This document shows positions 1-8,505 of a DNA stretch of 64,000 nucleotides, one piece after another. The stretch covers positions 18,113 through 82,112 of the forward strand of contig NZ_OAOF01000021.1 in assembly GCF_900205965.1 (NCBI RefSeq), read 5' to 3'. The translations under genes and the position numbers were made by a program. The first letter of the stretch is position 1. Every line of letters starts with the position of its first letter. A model generated the notes under the pieces. That model made no database searches and was not told where the DNA came from. It saw only the letters and a list, made by a program, of their open reading frames with translations. Source of the DNA: Lacrimispora amygdalina (GTDB taxonomy: Bacteria; Bacillota; Clostridia; Lachnospirales; Lachnospiraceae).

Positions 1-627
1 CAGCGTTATGAAACGGAAGGACTGACCTTTTGAAGCACCGTCAATATAGGAAGCTTCGTAGATATCTCTTGAAATTCCACTGATCTGTGCCATATAAAGC
101 ATCATATTCTGCCCTACATACTGCCATAATGCCACAAAACCGATGACCCACATGGGAAGCGGTATAAATCCTTTGGTATTAAACAGCCAGTTTGGTCCCT
201 GGATGCCAAGCGTACCCAGAAGATTATTAATACCTATTTTGGGATTGAAAAGAAATGCCCATAAAAGACCAAGTGCGGCGGATGAAAGTACACAGGGAAG
301 GTAATAGATGTTTTTAAATAAGTTTCTGCCTGCCTTAATATTAGTCAGTAAAACCGCCAGTAATAAACCTACAATCTGCTGGGTCACACCAGAGAAAAGC
401 ATAAAAAATATGGAGTTTTTTAAAGCGATCTTCATGGTCTCGTCACTGGTGAATAAGTCTATGTAATTTTTTAATCCGACAAAATCCGGTTTTGTCAGTC
501 CCGTATAGTTACACAGGGAATAATAGATAACCTGGATAATCGGAACGAATAAAATCAGAGTGAATAAAAGGAATGCCGGCCCAATAAAAATAAAAGCTGC
601 TTTTTTATCCTCCAATAGCCTGTTCAT
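1..627 (-). CDS. Sugar ABC transporter permease (MalF/MsmF/UgpA type), 3' end cut by window edge
   Basis: The frame is open from an ATG at 627 to the first base, giving 209 codons without a stop, so the C-terminus lies outside the window. The product starts MNRLLEDKKAAFIFIGPAFL, which matches the cytoplasmic tail and first membrane helix of carbohydrate-uptake (CUT1) permeases. Several more hydrophobic segments follow. Near the cut end, EASYIDGASKGQSFRFITL is the EAA loop that docks on the ATPase. An AGAGAGG ribosome site precedes the ATG. It lies downstream of the solute-binding lipoprotein gene on the same strand. It should form a membrane pore for an oligosaccharide, probably derived from xylan or arabinoxylan given the neighbouring enzymes. 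The substrate is inferred. Confidence 0.9.
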   Translation of the reverse strand, partial: MNRLLEDKKAAFIFIGPAFLLFTLILFVPIIQVIYYSLCNYTGLTKPDFVGLKNYIDLFTSDETMKIALKNSIFFMLFSGVTQQIVGLLLAVLLTNIKAGRNLFKNIYYLPCVLSSAALGLLWAFLFNPKIGINNLLGTLGIQGPNWLFNTKGFIPLPMWVIGFVALWQYVGQNMMLYMAQISGISRDIYEASYIDGASKGQSFRFITL

Positions 628-647
628 ATGGCTGCCTCTCTTTCTAT

Positions 648-692
648 AATGAGGGTATGCAAAGGCGTTTATGCTTCGCATACCCTCTCATT
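648..692 (-). promoter_or_regulatory. Intergenic hairpin between binding-protein and permease genes
   Basis: AATGAGGGTATGC (648-660) pairs with GCATACCCTC-TCATT (678-692), leaving a loop of about 17 nt. No T-run follows in the direction of transcription, so it is not a normal terminator. In malE-type operons such structures protect the binding-protein message and lower permease expression. That role is inferred here. Confidence 0.6.
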
Positions 693-699
693 CTGTCAA

Positions 700-2061
700 T
701 TATTTTTTGAAGACATTTTTATCGTAGAAATCCTGTACCTTCTGAAGTGCTTCTTCCGGTGAGGCATTCCCAAGGAATACATCCACCATGGCAGCATCAA
801 ATGTATCTCCCGCTTCTACACTTGCCAGTGATTCATTATAAAATCCCAGCGTTCCGGTTACGTTCTTTAAGATGTCATTAATATATGCAAACTGCTTTGG
901 TGCCTTGTCGTAATCAATGGATACCTTGGTAACCGGAATTTTTCCTGCTACTTCTGCCGTATATTTCTGAGCAGTGTCATCGGTAAACATTTTCATAAGA
1001 GCCAGTGCAGCTTCTTTATGTTTTGTGGTCGAACTCATAACCAGGTTATCTGTTTTAACAATCATACGGTTTGGATCTGAACCACCCTCAATTGCCGGGA
1101 ACTGGAATACGCCGCATTTGTCTTCAAACTCCGGATTATTTCCGTTGATCTGAGCAATTGCCCATGATCCCTGTACCAGCATGGCTGCGTCTCCATTATA
1201 GAAGTTTGCAGTTGCCTGATCATTGGAATCTCCGGCTGCTGTATCCTGGAAATACTGGGAAAGCTCTTTTAATTTCTTTGCTGCATCAACGAAAGTCGGA
1301 CTGGTCCAGTCAAGAGTACCTGCATTAACTCCAACCAGATTGTCCGGGCCGCCTTCACGGTCACATAAATATCCGGCTATCATAGACAGACACCATGCTG
1401 TACCTGCAGAACATGATATTGGTGTATAACCGGCTTCTTTAATCTTTTTACAGGCTGCCAGCAGTTCGTCATAGGTTTTCGGAACTTCAACTCCTGCTTT
1501 CTTAAATATGTCTGTATTGTAGAATACACAGGCAGCTGCAAAGTTTGTCGGAACTGCCATGATCTTGCCGTCATATGTAATACGTTCAAAAATACCATCT
1601 GTAAAATTACCATACCATTCAGATTCCTGATTCTTTAAAATATCTGTTAAATCTGCAGCAGCTCCGGATTCCACATACTGAGTTAAGTTAGGTCCCGGGT
1701 TACAGATGAATACATCGGGAGTATTGCCTGATGCAACCAGCGCATTCAGCTTTGCTGTGTATTCCTCCAGGTTTGTTGTTACTACATTGCAGTAATATTT
1801 CCCCTTATACTGCTCGTTAAACCGGTCTATTACCTGTTTATAGCCTTTGCTGACCAAATCTTCCGTAGCATTTAAGTCATCCCAGAACATCCAGGTGATC
1901 TGCTCTTCATCGCCTGTTGCAGCAACAGCGGCGGAAGTGGTCTCCGCTGCACCCCCCGATGATCCAGCACCCCCGCTGGTATCCGTTGAAACCCCACATC
2001 CGGAAAGTGAACCCAATACAAGTGCAGCTGCCAAAAACCCCGAAACTAATTTCTTTACCAT
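700..2061 (-). CDS. Extracellular sugar-binding lipoprotein of an ABC importer
   Basis: This 453-residue protein begins MVKKLVSGFLAAALVLGSLS and has a lipobox (LSGC), so it should be cleaved and lipid-anchored on the outer face of the membrane. A Ser/Gly/Ala linker precedes a type-1 solute-binding fold (SBP_bac_1). Typical elements are an ITWMFWDD opening strand, SGNTPDVF, MAVPTNFAAACVFYN and GDAAMLVQGSWA. The ATG at 2061 is chosen because TAAGGAGG lies just upstream; a TTG 18 bases further out overlaps that site. It captures an oligosaccharide and hands it to the permease encoded next. The nearby GH43 and acetylesterase genes suggest xylo- or arabino-oligosaccharides. The ligand cannot be read from the sequence. 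Confidence 0.93.
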   Translation of the reverse strand: MVKKLVSGFLAAALVLGSLSGCGVSTDTSGGAGSSGGAAETTSAAVAATGDEEQITWMFWDDLNATEDLVSKGYKQVIDRFNEQYKGKYYCNVVTTNLEEYTAKLNALVASGNTPDVFICNPGPNLTQYVESGAAADLTDILKNQESEWYGNFTDGIFERITYDGKIMAVPTNFAAACVFYNTDIFKKAGVEVPKTYDELLAACKKIKEAGYTPISCSAGTAWCLSMIAGYLCDREGGPDNLVGVNAGTLDWTSPTFVDAAKKLKELSQYFQDTAAGDSNDQATANFYNGDAAMLVQGSWAIAQINGNNPEFEDKCGVFQFPAIEGGSDPNRMIVKTDNLVMSSTTKHKEAALALMKMFTDDTAQKYTAEVAGKIPVTKVSIDYDKAPKQFAYINDILKNVTGTLGFYNESLASVEAGDTFDAAMVDVFLGNASPEEALQKVQDFYDKNVFKK

Positions 2062-2386
2062 ACCTTTCCTCCTTAACAACTTTTACATTTTATGAAGCTT
2101 TATGATATGCTATAACTCTATCAGAAAATTGTCCGGTTTTCTTTATAATTGTTGCCTCTCTATTACTAATTGTTGCTATTATATAATTCCGTTCATATTT
2201 TACTTTTAAATGTAATATGCATAATAAACTTTTTATATGCCTGTTTTTTGTATCTTTTAACGATAAAAAGAATAAAACACTTCTGTTTTACTATTTTATA
2301 TTGAATTTTAAAGTAATATATCTTATAATTTTTTATATATAAAAGCAATTATTTATTATCACAAATGATTATGGGGAGGACTTACA
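2062..2386. other. AT-rich divergent control region, transporter genes / araC-type regulator
   Basis: About 325 bases without a gene separate the binding-protein gene from the oppositely oriented regulator. The stretch is very AT-rich. It holds one clear promoter for the regulator (2301-2329). I find no equally good promoter for the transporter side and no obvious cre (catabolite-control) site. Binding sites for the AraC-type regulator are expected here but cannot be identified by eye. Confidence 0.6.
2301..2329 (+). promoter_or_regulatory. SigA promoter for the AraC-type regulator
   Basis: TTGAAT (2301-2306), a 17-base spacer and a perfect TATAAT (2324-2329). It lies about 58 bases before the regulator's start codon. 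Confidence 0.75.
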
Positions 2387-3247
2387 TTGATTGAAAATCT
2401 GAAAGGAACTCATGAGACTGTAAATTATAAGGAATATACCAACATTCGTCTGTATGACAATACCCAGGCAGAGGACTATCCCGCACATTGGCATACTCCC
2501 CTGGAGATCATTATGCCTCTTACCGGCAAATATACAATTGTTTTAAGTACACATAGCATTGATTTAAAACCAGGTGATATTATTTTAATCTGCCCAGGTG
2601 TCATACACGCTTTAAAAGCACCTAAATCAGGACGCAGGATCATCTTTCAGGCTGAATTGCCCATGTTCCATGAGATCAAAGAGCTGGAGTCCATACTTAC
2701 ACTGTTGAACCCTACTTATCTTGTCACCCCTGAACTTTTCCCCTCTATACATGACCAGCTCTACCGGTACACACTGGAAATTATGGAAGAATACAGAAAA
2801 GACATGCCTTTGACTGAGACAAAGATCTATTCAAGACTTTTGGAGATGTTCGCTCTCATCGGACGCAACCATACCCAGCAGATCAGTTCTCTGGACATTG
2901 GAAATATCCAGCAGAAGAAATATGCGGAGAAATTCATTTATATCTGCAATTACATCAGCAGCCACTGCACGGAAGAATTGACCCTGGAGGAAGTTGCTGC
3001 TCTTTTGGGCTTTAGTAAATATCACTTTTCACGCCTGTTTAAGCAATTTGCAAATATATCTTTTTATAAGTATGTAAATAAAAAGCGGATTGCTGTTGCC
3101 GAAACACTGCTGATTAATCCCCAGCTGTCTGTAACCGAGGTCGCACTGCGTTCCGGCTTTTCCAGCCCCTCCGCTTTTATCCGTATGTTTAAAATCGTAA
3201 AATCCTGTACTCCTACCGAGTTCCGGCAGATGTATACACAGGATTAA
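2387..3247 (+). CDS. AraC-family transcriptional regulator, cupin plus double HTH
   Basis: This 286-residue regulator has an N-terminal cupin-like sensor domain (residues about 20-110; HWHTPLEIIMPL and LKPGDIILICPGVIHA). It ends in an AraC/XylS DNA-binding domain (about 190-282). Helix-turn-helix 1 is LEEVAALLGFSKYHFSRLFK and helix-turn-helix 2 contains VTEVALRSGFSSPSAFIRMF. The start is a TTG: GGGGAGGA sits 6 bases upstream and no ATG is better placed. It is divergent from the sugar transporter and convergent with the GH43 gene, overlapping that gene's stop by 4 bases. It probably activates the flanking operon when a hemicellulose sugar is bound. Target and ligand are inferred from position. 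Confidence 0.9.
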   Translation: MIENLKGTHETVNYKEYTNIRLYDNTQAEDYPAHWHTPLEIIMPLTGKYTIVLSTHSIDLKPGDIILICPGVIHALKAPKSGRRIIFQAELPMFHEIKELESILTLLNPTYLVTPELFPSIHDQLYRYTLEIMEEYRKDMPLTETKIYSRLLEMFALIGRNHTQQISSLDIGNIQQKKYAEKFIYICNYISSHCTEELTLEEVAALLGFSKYHFSRLFKQFANISFYKYVNKKRIAVAETLLINPQLSVTEVALRSGFSSPSAFIRMFKIVKSCTPTEFRQMYTQD

Positions 3248-4767
3248 TGATCAAAATCAAGGTGAAGTGGTCCAAATACCGCAAAATGGTCGGAGACCTT
3301 ATGCTCTGCAGATGCATAAACGCCTACCGTACAGCCGGTAAACCCACCGGCTTTTTCTGCGCAGAGATCTCTCACATCCAGGGGCTGTCCGGTTATCTGA
3401 CTGTCAATTTCTACAGTCAGCATCTGATTATGCCCCTTCAGACATATCTCATGAACCTTCCCTTTTACCTCTGCTCTGCTCCATTCCATCCGTTCGTTCC
3501 CTGTTCTGATCACAGTGACCGCCTCCAGACCCTCTTTTCGTTCGCGAATGACCACTTTTACATAATGCGTTTCATTGTAAAAATAAAGCAGCCCGGCCTC
3601 CTCTGATCCCGTGGGTTCTGACTCCATCGTGACCTGTATCAGAAAATTTCTGGATAAAAGCCTGGTTCCGATATAGGCCGGAACCGACAGATCCTCGATT
3701 GTTTCAGAGAGGAAAGGAAGCTTAAGTCTGCCATCGGTTATCTTTACAGGCAAACGGTCCGGATGATCCCTCAGCCCGATACAGCGCATATCAAGGGGAT
3801 AGGTCCACTCAATGTCTCCAGCAGACAGCATAACCGTCTGCTCCTCATCTGATACAGGCAGTTCCATGCATTCCAAAATCTTTCCTTCACCTGGATTCAC
3901 CACAGGCCAGCCATCTTCCCATACCACCCTTGCAAGAAATGTTTCCCGCCCCAGTTCCGCACATCCTTGAAAAGGTCTCGTACCCAGCATTACCATAAAC
4001 CATTCTCCATCTGCCGTCTCAATCAGATCCCCATGCCCGATATTCTGCACAGAATAATCATGCCCCAGATGGCGGTGTGTCAGTACAGGGTTATTGGGAC
4101 AAGCCTCATAAGGACCGAACAGGTTTTGGCTTCGTGCAATTGAAACACTGTGGTTAAATCCGGTTCCTCCCTCTGCAAGAAGGAGATAATACATCTGGCC
4201 GATCCGGTACAGATGAGGTCCCTCCGCCCATATCGTCCGCTTCATACTGCCGTCAAATAAAACAACTGGCTTTTTAACAAGCTTTTTTTCTTTTAAATTA
4301 AGTTCCTGAATCCAGATCTCACAATCTCCGTAATAAGCTGGCTGTTCCTTTGTCCGCTGTCCTATATAGTAGCAGGAATCACCCTCAAAATAAAGACTTG
4401 GGTCTATGCCTGGTGCCTCCCTTAGAAATACCGGATCCGACCACGGGCCTTGAGGATTTACTGCAGTAACATAAAAGTTTCCGCCTCCGGATACATTGGT
4501 GGCTATTACATAATACAATCCCTTATTATATCGGATGACAGGCGCATAAATGCCCTTGGAAATATTGGCTCCAAAAAGGCGCAGCTGCTCTTTCCGCTCC
4601 AGCACATGGCCGATTAAGCGCCAGTTCTTTAAATCCGAACTTTTAAATACAGGAATACCCGGTGCGTATGCAAACGTGGAATGAACCATGTAGTAATCGT
4701 TTCCAACTCTGCATATGGATGGGTCCGGATAGAAGCCTCTTTGAATTGGATTGGTTATTTTTATCAT
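3244..4767 (-). CDS. Glycoside hydrolase family 43 (beta-xylosidase / alpha-L-arabinofuranosidase type)
   Basis: This 507-residue protein without a signal peptide is expected to act in the cytoplasm on imported oligosaccharides. The five-bladed propeller fills roughly residues 1-310. The three family acids are visible: D15 in FYPDPS (general base), D122 in PGIDPS (pKa modulator) and E182 in WAEGPHLY (general acid). Residues about 330-505 form the beta-sandwich seen at the C-terminus of GH43 xylosidases. The gene starts inside the end of the upstream esterase gene (ATGA overlap, 4764-4767), so the two are translationally coupled. Xylosidase versus arabinofuranosidase activity cannot be settled from sequence alone. 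Confidence 0.9.
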   Translation of the reverse strand: MIKITNPIQRGFYPDPSICRVGNDYYMVHSTFAYAPGIPVFKSSDLKNWRLIGHVLERKEQLRLFGANISKGIYAPVIRYNKGLYYVIATNVSGGGNFYVTAVNPQGPWSDPVFLREAPGIDPSLYFEGDSCYYIGQRTKEQPAYYGDCEIWIQELNLKEKKLVKKPVVLFDGSMKRTIWAEGPHLYRIGQMYYLLLAEGGTGFNHSVSIARSQNLFGPYEACPNNPVLTHRHLGHDYSVQNIGHGDLIETADGEWFMVMLGTRPFQGCAELGRETFLARVVWEDGWPVVNPGEGKILECMELPVSDEEQTVMLSAGDIEWTYPLDMRCIGLRDHPDRLPVKITDGRLKLPFLSETIEDLSVPAYIGTRLLSRNFLIQVTMESEPTGSEEAGLLYFYNETHYVKVVIRERKEGLEAVTVIRTGNERMEWSRAEVKGKVHEICLKGHNQMLTVEIDSQITGQPLDVRDLCAEKAGGFTGCTVGVYASAEHKVSDHFAVFGPLHLDFDH

Positions 4768-6287
4768 ATTCCCCCCTGTTCAATGACTGCAGTAAATGGT
4801 TTTGCCGGAAGATCTGCTTCATTAAACAGATTAACTTCACAGTATGCTTCTTTTGCAAATTCGATCTCAACCGGTTCTTCGGTCAGCAGGTCAAGAAGTA
4901 TAAGCAGATCCTGATCCAGTCTGAATTCCTTTATTTCTCTCGGAATACCATTTTGCCGGATGTTTAAGCTTTTTATGGCATCTCCCTTTATATACAGTCT
5001 CTTTCCAGTATGGGAAAAGCGAAGACGGAGCCAGTTTCCCTCCCTTTTTCCTTCCATAAATGCCGGAGACTCGTATAAAATATCCTCTCCATAGATCAGT
5101 CCCCTGGCTAAAAGAGCCAGCCGCTCTCCCACTTCTTTTTTCTGTTTCGGATGGATATCCTCATACATTCCCAGATCCATTATGGAAATCATGCCTGTAC
5201 CCGGTACATTCTCAGCCACCCGTTCCTGGCTTTCTCTCACCACCGGATAATCCCGTCCATCAATATCAAGCCATTTGCCAAAAGGAGCCAGCTGAACAAA
5301 AAGAAACGGCAGTTCATCCTGCCATAAATCTCTCCAGCAACGGATAAGCGAAGAAAACGTCTGATCATAGATCTCCCCATGTCCGGCATCGGATTCTCCC
5401 TGATACCATAACACGCCCCTGACAGAAAATGGAGCCAGTTCTTTTAGCATCAGTTCATATAATCCGGAAGGCCTGTAATGATGATAAGGCCCCATAGGCA
5501 GTACCGGTGAGCCCGCGTTCTCCTTCATCCACTCTTCCTGATCCCGCTGATTCATCCCGTACATCATTGCTCTCCACGCGATCTGATGCATGTAAGAGTC
5601 CTCATATGCCCATGCCTCAAGACTCTTCTGCTTTACCTCATCCATATCAGCGTACTGCAAAGCTTCCTCATATTCTTTTAGAAATATAGAAAGGGGTTCC
5701 TCATTCAGATAAGAGGAATCCATCCATGCACAAGCCGGTGTTCCGCCCCAGTTACAGCCTATTATTCCCACCGGAACACCAATTTCCGGCTGAATCGCTC
5801 TTGCAAAACAATAACCTGGAGCAGAAAAACTCTCCCACTGATAATCATGTTCCTTAAACCAGCTCCCGCAATCCGGAAGTTCCCTGACCTGTTCTGGAAA
5901 AGCAATTCTTCTGCAGTTAAACATCCGAATCATGTCATTTCTATTCCAATTCTTTATCTCATTCCAATGGGCATCGTATCTTAAAAAATATTCCATATTG
6001 GACTGACCGGCAGCTATGTAAATATCACCGATTAAGACATCTTCCAGGGTAAGTAACGGATCCTTTTTACCATCTGTAAAAAACTCTAATTTTTGTCCGC
6101 ATGCTGCTTCCTTTGCCGGTATCTCACAATAAAATTTCCCCTCCCTGACTTCTGCAGAGTTGCTGTCACCGCAAAAGCGGACGATTACCCTCTCTGTTTC
6201 CTGGGCTTCTCCCCATATTTTTATCTTTTTATTGCGCTGAACAATCATTCCATTTTGAAAAATCTCAGGCAGTTTTATCCGTGCCAT
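4764..6287 (-). CDS. SGNH carbohydrate acetylesterase (sialate O-acetylesterase family)
   Basis: This 507-residue esterase contains the nucleophile motif AAGQSNMEY (Ser96), the conserved LWYQGESDAG block in the middle and a late D-x-H pair in YEDIHPKQK that completes the triad. This is the domain layout of the family named after sialate 9-O-acetylesterase. Bacterial members next to GH43 enzymes usually remove acetyl groups from xylan fragments. No signal peptide is seen, so it likely acts inside the cell with the following GH43 protein, to which it is coupled by a 4-base overlap. A weak promoter with a TATACT -10 may lie at 6323-6328. The xylan role is inferred from neighbours. Confidence 0.87.
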   Translation of the reverse strand: MARIKLPEIFQNGMIVQRNKKIKIWGEAQETERVIVRFCGDSNSAEVREGKFYCEIPAKEAACGQKLEFFTDGKKDPLLTLEDVLIGDIYIAAGQSNMEYFLRYDAHWNEIKNWNRNDMIRMFNCRRIAFPEQVRELPDCGSWFKEHDYQWESFSAPGYCFARAIQPEIGVPVGIIGCNWGGTPACAWMDSSYLNEEPLSIFLKEYEEALQYADMDEVKQKSLEAWAYEDSYMHQIAWRAMMYGMNQRDQEEWMKENAGSPVLPMGPYHHYRPSGLYELMLKELAPFSVRGVLWYQGESDAGHGEIYDQTFSSLIRCWRDLWQDELPFLFVQLAPFGKWLDIDGRDYPVVRESQERVAENVPGTGMISIMDLGMYEDIHPKQKKEVGERLALLARGLIYGEDILYESPAFMEGKREGNWLRLRFSHTGKRLYIKGDAIKSLNIRQNGIPREIKEFRLDQDLLILLDLLTEEPVEIEFAKEAYCEVNLFNEADLPAKPFTAVIEQGGI

Positions 6288-6397
6288 ATTACACCCCCAT
6301 AAGCTGATTAAATATTTTCTTCAGTATAGCACAGATTATTTTGAGAAAAAACAAAATACTTGCGGCCTTATTATCAAAATTAGCTTTATAAAACAAG

Positions 6398-6437
6398 AAA
6401 AGACAAGGCTCTGAAAAATCAGAATCCTCGTCTTTTT
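6398..6437 (-). terminator. Rho-independent terminator after rpmF
   Basis: AAAAGAC-AGG-CTCTG (from 6398) pairs with CAGA-TCCT-GTCTTTT (to 6436) around an AAAAAT loop. On the minus strand a T-rich tract (TTTTCTTGTTTTA) follows. It ends the DUF177-rpmF transcript. Confidence 0.75.
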
Positions 6438-6464
6438 ATGTTTTGAGCTATTTCCATACTGAAA

Positions 6465-6647
6465 TTATTCAGCAACAGAAATGATTTCTTTCTTGTTATA
6501 AGAACCGCAAGCTTTGCATACTCTGTGTGGCATCATAAGTTCACCGCACTTGCTGCATTTCACTAAGTTCGGAGCGCTCATCTTCCAGTTTGCTCTACGT
6601 TTGTCTCTTCTAGCTTTAGAAGATTTATTCTTTGGACAGATAGACAT
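6465..6647 (-). CDS. rpmF: 50S ribosomal protein L32
   Basis: This 60-residue basic protein opens MSICPKNKSSKARRDKRRAN, the standard start of L32, and has a zinc ribbon made by C-x2-C (CSKCG) and C-x2-C (VCKACG). It is therefore the zinc-binding form. AGGAGGTG lies 5 bases before the ATG and overlaps the end of the upstream DUF177 gene, so the two are cotranscribed. The protein is a component of the large ribosomal subunit. Length and motifs match the family closely. Confidence 0.97.
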   Translation of the reverse strand: MSICPKNKSSKARRDKRRANWKMSAPNLVKCSKCGELMMPHRVCKACGSYNKKEIISVAE

Positions 6648-6649
6648 GG

Positions 6650-7177
6650 TTACACCTCCTTAAACTGTTTAAAAATATCCTGGATGACTGCCATCCTGGG
6701 GTCAACAGACCTAACATCGCAGTCACAAGTCTCATGATTGAGATTTGTTCCACATCTATTACAAATTCCCTTACAGTCTTCACTGCAGAGAACCTTCATA
6801 GGCAGATTCAGTATGAGTTCATCACAAACTAACTGGTCTACATCCAGACTATAACCACTGACAAATGGTTGTTCATCGAGACCCTCTTCATCCTTTTTGT
6901 CGGTTTCGCTTAAATCAACCGTACGAATGATATCGAAACTCAGCTTATTAGGCACAGGCTCCAGACAACGGTCACAAGGAATAAGCAAAGTAAGTTCTGC
7001 TTTTCCTTCCAGTTCCAGTTTCTTTCCCCCCAGATTAATAATCCGCAGCACAACCGGTTTGGCATCTGCGATCTCATAATCTCCATTGGGTCCATGATAA
7101 GTCTTCATCTCTATATCAGGTGTATAGGTTTTCTCTTTCCCTTCCAGGGTAAACAACTCGGTTAAATTAATAAGCAT
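6650..7177 (-). CDS. DUF177 / YceD family protein
   Basis: This 175-residue protein carries the two cysteine pairs of the YceD/DUF177 family: CDRCLEPV in the middle and CSEDCKGICNRCG followed by ETCDCD near the C-terminus, which suggests metal binding. The family is almost always encoded just before rpmF, as here (2-base gap). In E. coli and plants it has been linked to 23S rRNA accumulation and large-subunit assembly. The gene has its own near-perfect promoter at 7207-7235. A specific biochemical role is not established. Confidence 0.9.
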   Translation of the reverse strand: MLINLTELFTLEGKEKTYTPDIEMKTYHGPNGDYEIADAKPVVLRIINLGGKKLELEGKAELTLLIPCDRCLEPVPNKLSFDIIRTVDLSETDKKDEEGLDEQPFVSGYSLDVDQLVCDELILNLPMKVLCSEDCKGICNRCGTNLNHETCDCDVRSVDPRMAVIQDIFKQFKEV

Positions 7178-7198
7178 ATGATAATCTCCTAATACGCA

Positions 7199-7235
7199 CC
7201 TATGTTATTATACATAGGGGCACACTATTTGTCAA
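7199..7235 (-). promoter_or_regulatory. Consensus promoter with overlapping palindrome, DUF177-rpmF operon
   Basis: Read on the minus strand: TTGACA (7235-7230), a 17-base spacer, then TATAAT (7212-7207); both boxes are perfect. A dyad CCTATGT-6-ACATAGG (7199-7218) is centred on the -10 box. It could be an operator or help fold the 5' leader. Confidence 0.85.
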
Positions 7236-7291
7236 CAAAATATTTCCATATTTCACACTATAAAAACTATAATGTGCCAATATTTAAGGAA

Positions 7292-8485
7292 TTATACCAA
7301 AGCTTTTGTCTCTCTTGCAATTGCAAGTTCTTCGTTGGTTGGGATCACACATACTTTCACCTTGGAATCCGGTGCGGAAATCATCATGCGTTTGCCTCTG
7401 TGGCTATTTGCTTCTGCATCGATTTCTACTCCAAGATAGGTTAAATAGGTACAGATTCCTGCACGGATCGGCTTATCATTCTCGCCTACGCCTGCTGTAA
7501 ATGCGATGGCATCCACTCCATTCATTGCTGCAGTATAAGCACCGATGTATTTAGCTACACGGTAGATATATGCATTAATTGCAGTATCTGCCAGGTGATT
7601 TCCCTCTGCCTGTGCTTTCTGAACGTCACGGAAGTCACTGGAAATTCCGCCGGACATACCAAGAATACCAGATTTTTTATTTAAGATATCCAGTACTTCA
7701 TTAACGGTCTTGCCTTCTTTGTTGCAGATGAACTGAACAACAGCAGGATCAATATCACCGCTTCTGGTTCCCATAATAAGACCTTCTAACGGAGTCAGAC
7801 CCATACTTGTATCCACACATTTGCCTCCGATGGAAGCAGAAATACTTGCTCCATTACCTAAATGACAAACGATAACTTTTCCCTTCTCATGATCCAGCCC
7901 GCAAAAATCCAGTGCTTCTTTGGATACAAAGCTGTGGCTTGTTCCGTGGAAGCCGTAACGGCGGATGCTGTATTTCTCATAATATTCCTGGGGAATTGCG
8001 TAAAGAGAAGCTTTCTCCGGCATACCCATACCAAAAGCAGTATCAAACACTGCTACATTGGGTGTTCCAGGCATAGCTGCTTCACAAGCCTCGATCCCCA
8101 TTAAGTTTGCAGGGTTGTGCAGAGGTCCTAGATCAAAGCAGTCACGAATTACTTTCTTAACGTCTTCATTCACAACGATGGAATCACTGTAAATGGTACC
8201 GGCATGGAGAACACGATGTCCTACTGCGGAAATTTCACTGGTATCTTTGATAACTCCATGCTGAGGATCAACCAGGGCATCCATAACAAGCTGAATTGCT
8301 ACAGTGTGGTTTGGCATCTCTTTATCTAATTCAAATTCGTCTTTTCCCTCTGCTTTGTGAGTCAGTTTGGATCCGTTAATACCAATTCTTTCGCATAATC
8401 CTTTTGCTAAAACTCCCTCATTTGTCATATCAATCAGCTGATATTTTAAGGAAGAGCTTCCGCAGTTGATAACTAAAATTTTCAT
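7292..8485 (-). CDS. ackA: Acetate kinase
   Basis: This 397-residue enzyme interconverts acetyl phosphate plus ADP with acetate plus ATP, the ATP-yielding last step of acetate fermentation. The ASKHA-fold signatures are present: NCGSSSLKYQL at the N-terminus, RYGFHGTSHSFV near residue 175, CHLGNGASISA near 205 and FTAGVGEND near 325. Length is standard. It lies 20 bases downstream of the pduL-type phosphotransacylase gene and is read from the same promoter (9130-9158), so the two form the acetyl-CoA to acetate module. AAAGGAG precedes the start at somewhat long spacing. Confidence 0.97.
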   Translation of the reverse strand: MKILVINCGSSSLKYQLIDMTNEGVLAKGLCERIGINGSKLTHKAEGKDEFELDKEMPNHTVAIQLVMDALVDPQHGVIKDTSEISAVGHRVLHAGTIYSDSIVVNEDVKKVIRDCFDLGPLHNPANLMGIEACEAAMPGTPNVAVFDTAFGMGMPEKASLYAIPQEYYEKYSIRRYGFHGTSHSFVSKEALDFCGLDHEKGKVIVCHLGNGASISASIGGKCVDTSMGLTPLEGLIMGTRSGDIDPAVVQFICNKEGKTVNEVLDILNKKSGILGMSGGISSDFRDVQKAQAEGNHLADTAINAYIYRVAKYIGAYTAAMNGVDAIAFTAGVGENDKPIRAGICTYLTYLGVEIDAEANSHRGKRMMISAPDSKVKVCVIPTNEELAIARETKALV

Positions 8486-8505
8486 AAAACCGAATTCTCC
8501 TTTGA

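Noticed and set aside
3247..3606. A 119-codon plus-strand frame after the AraC regulator
   Set aside because: It is antisense to the GH43 gene's 3' end; no ribosome site and no family resemblance.
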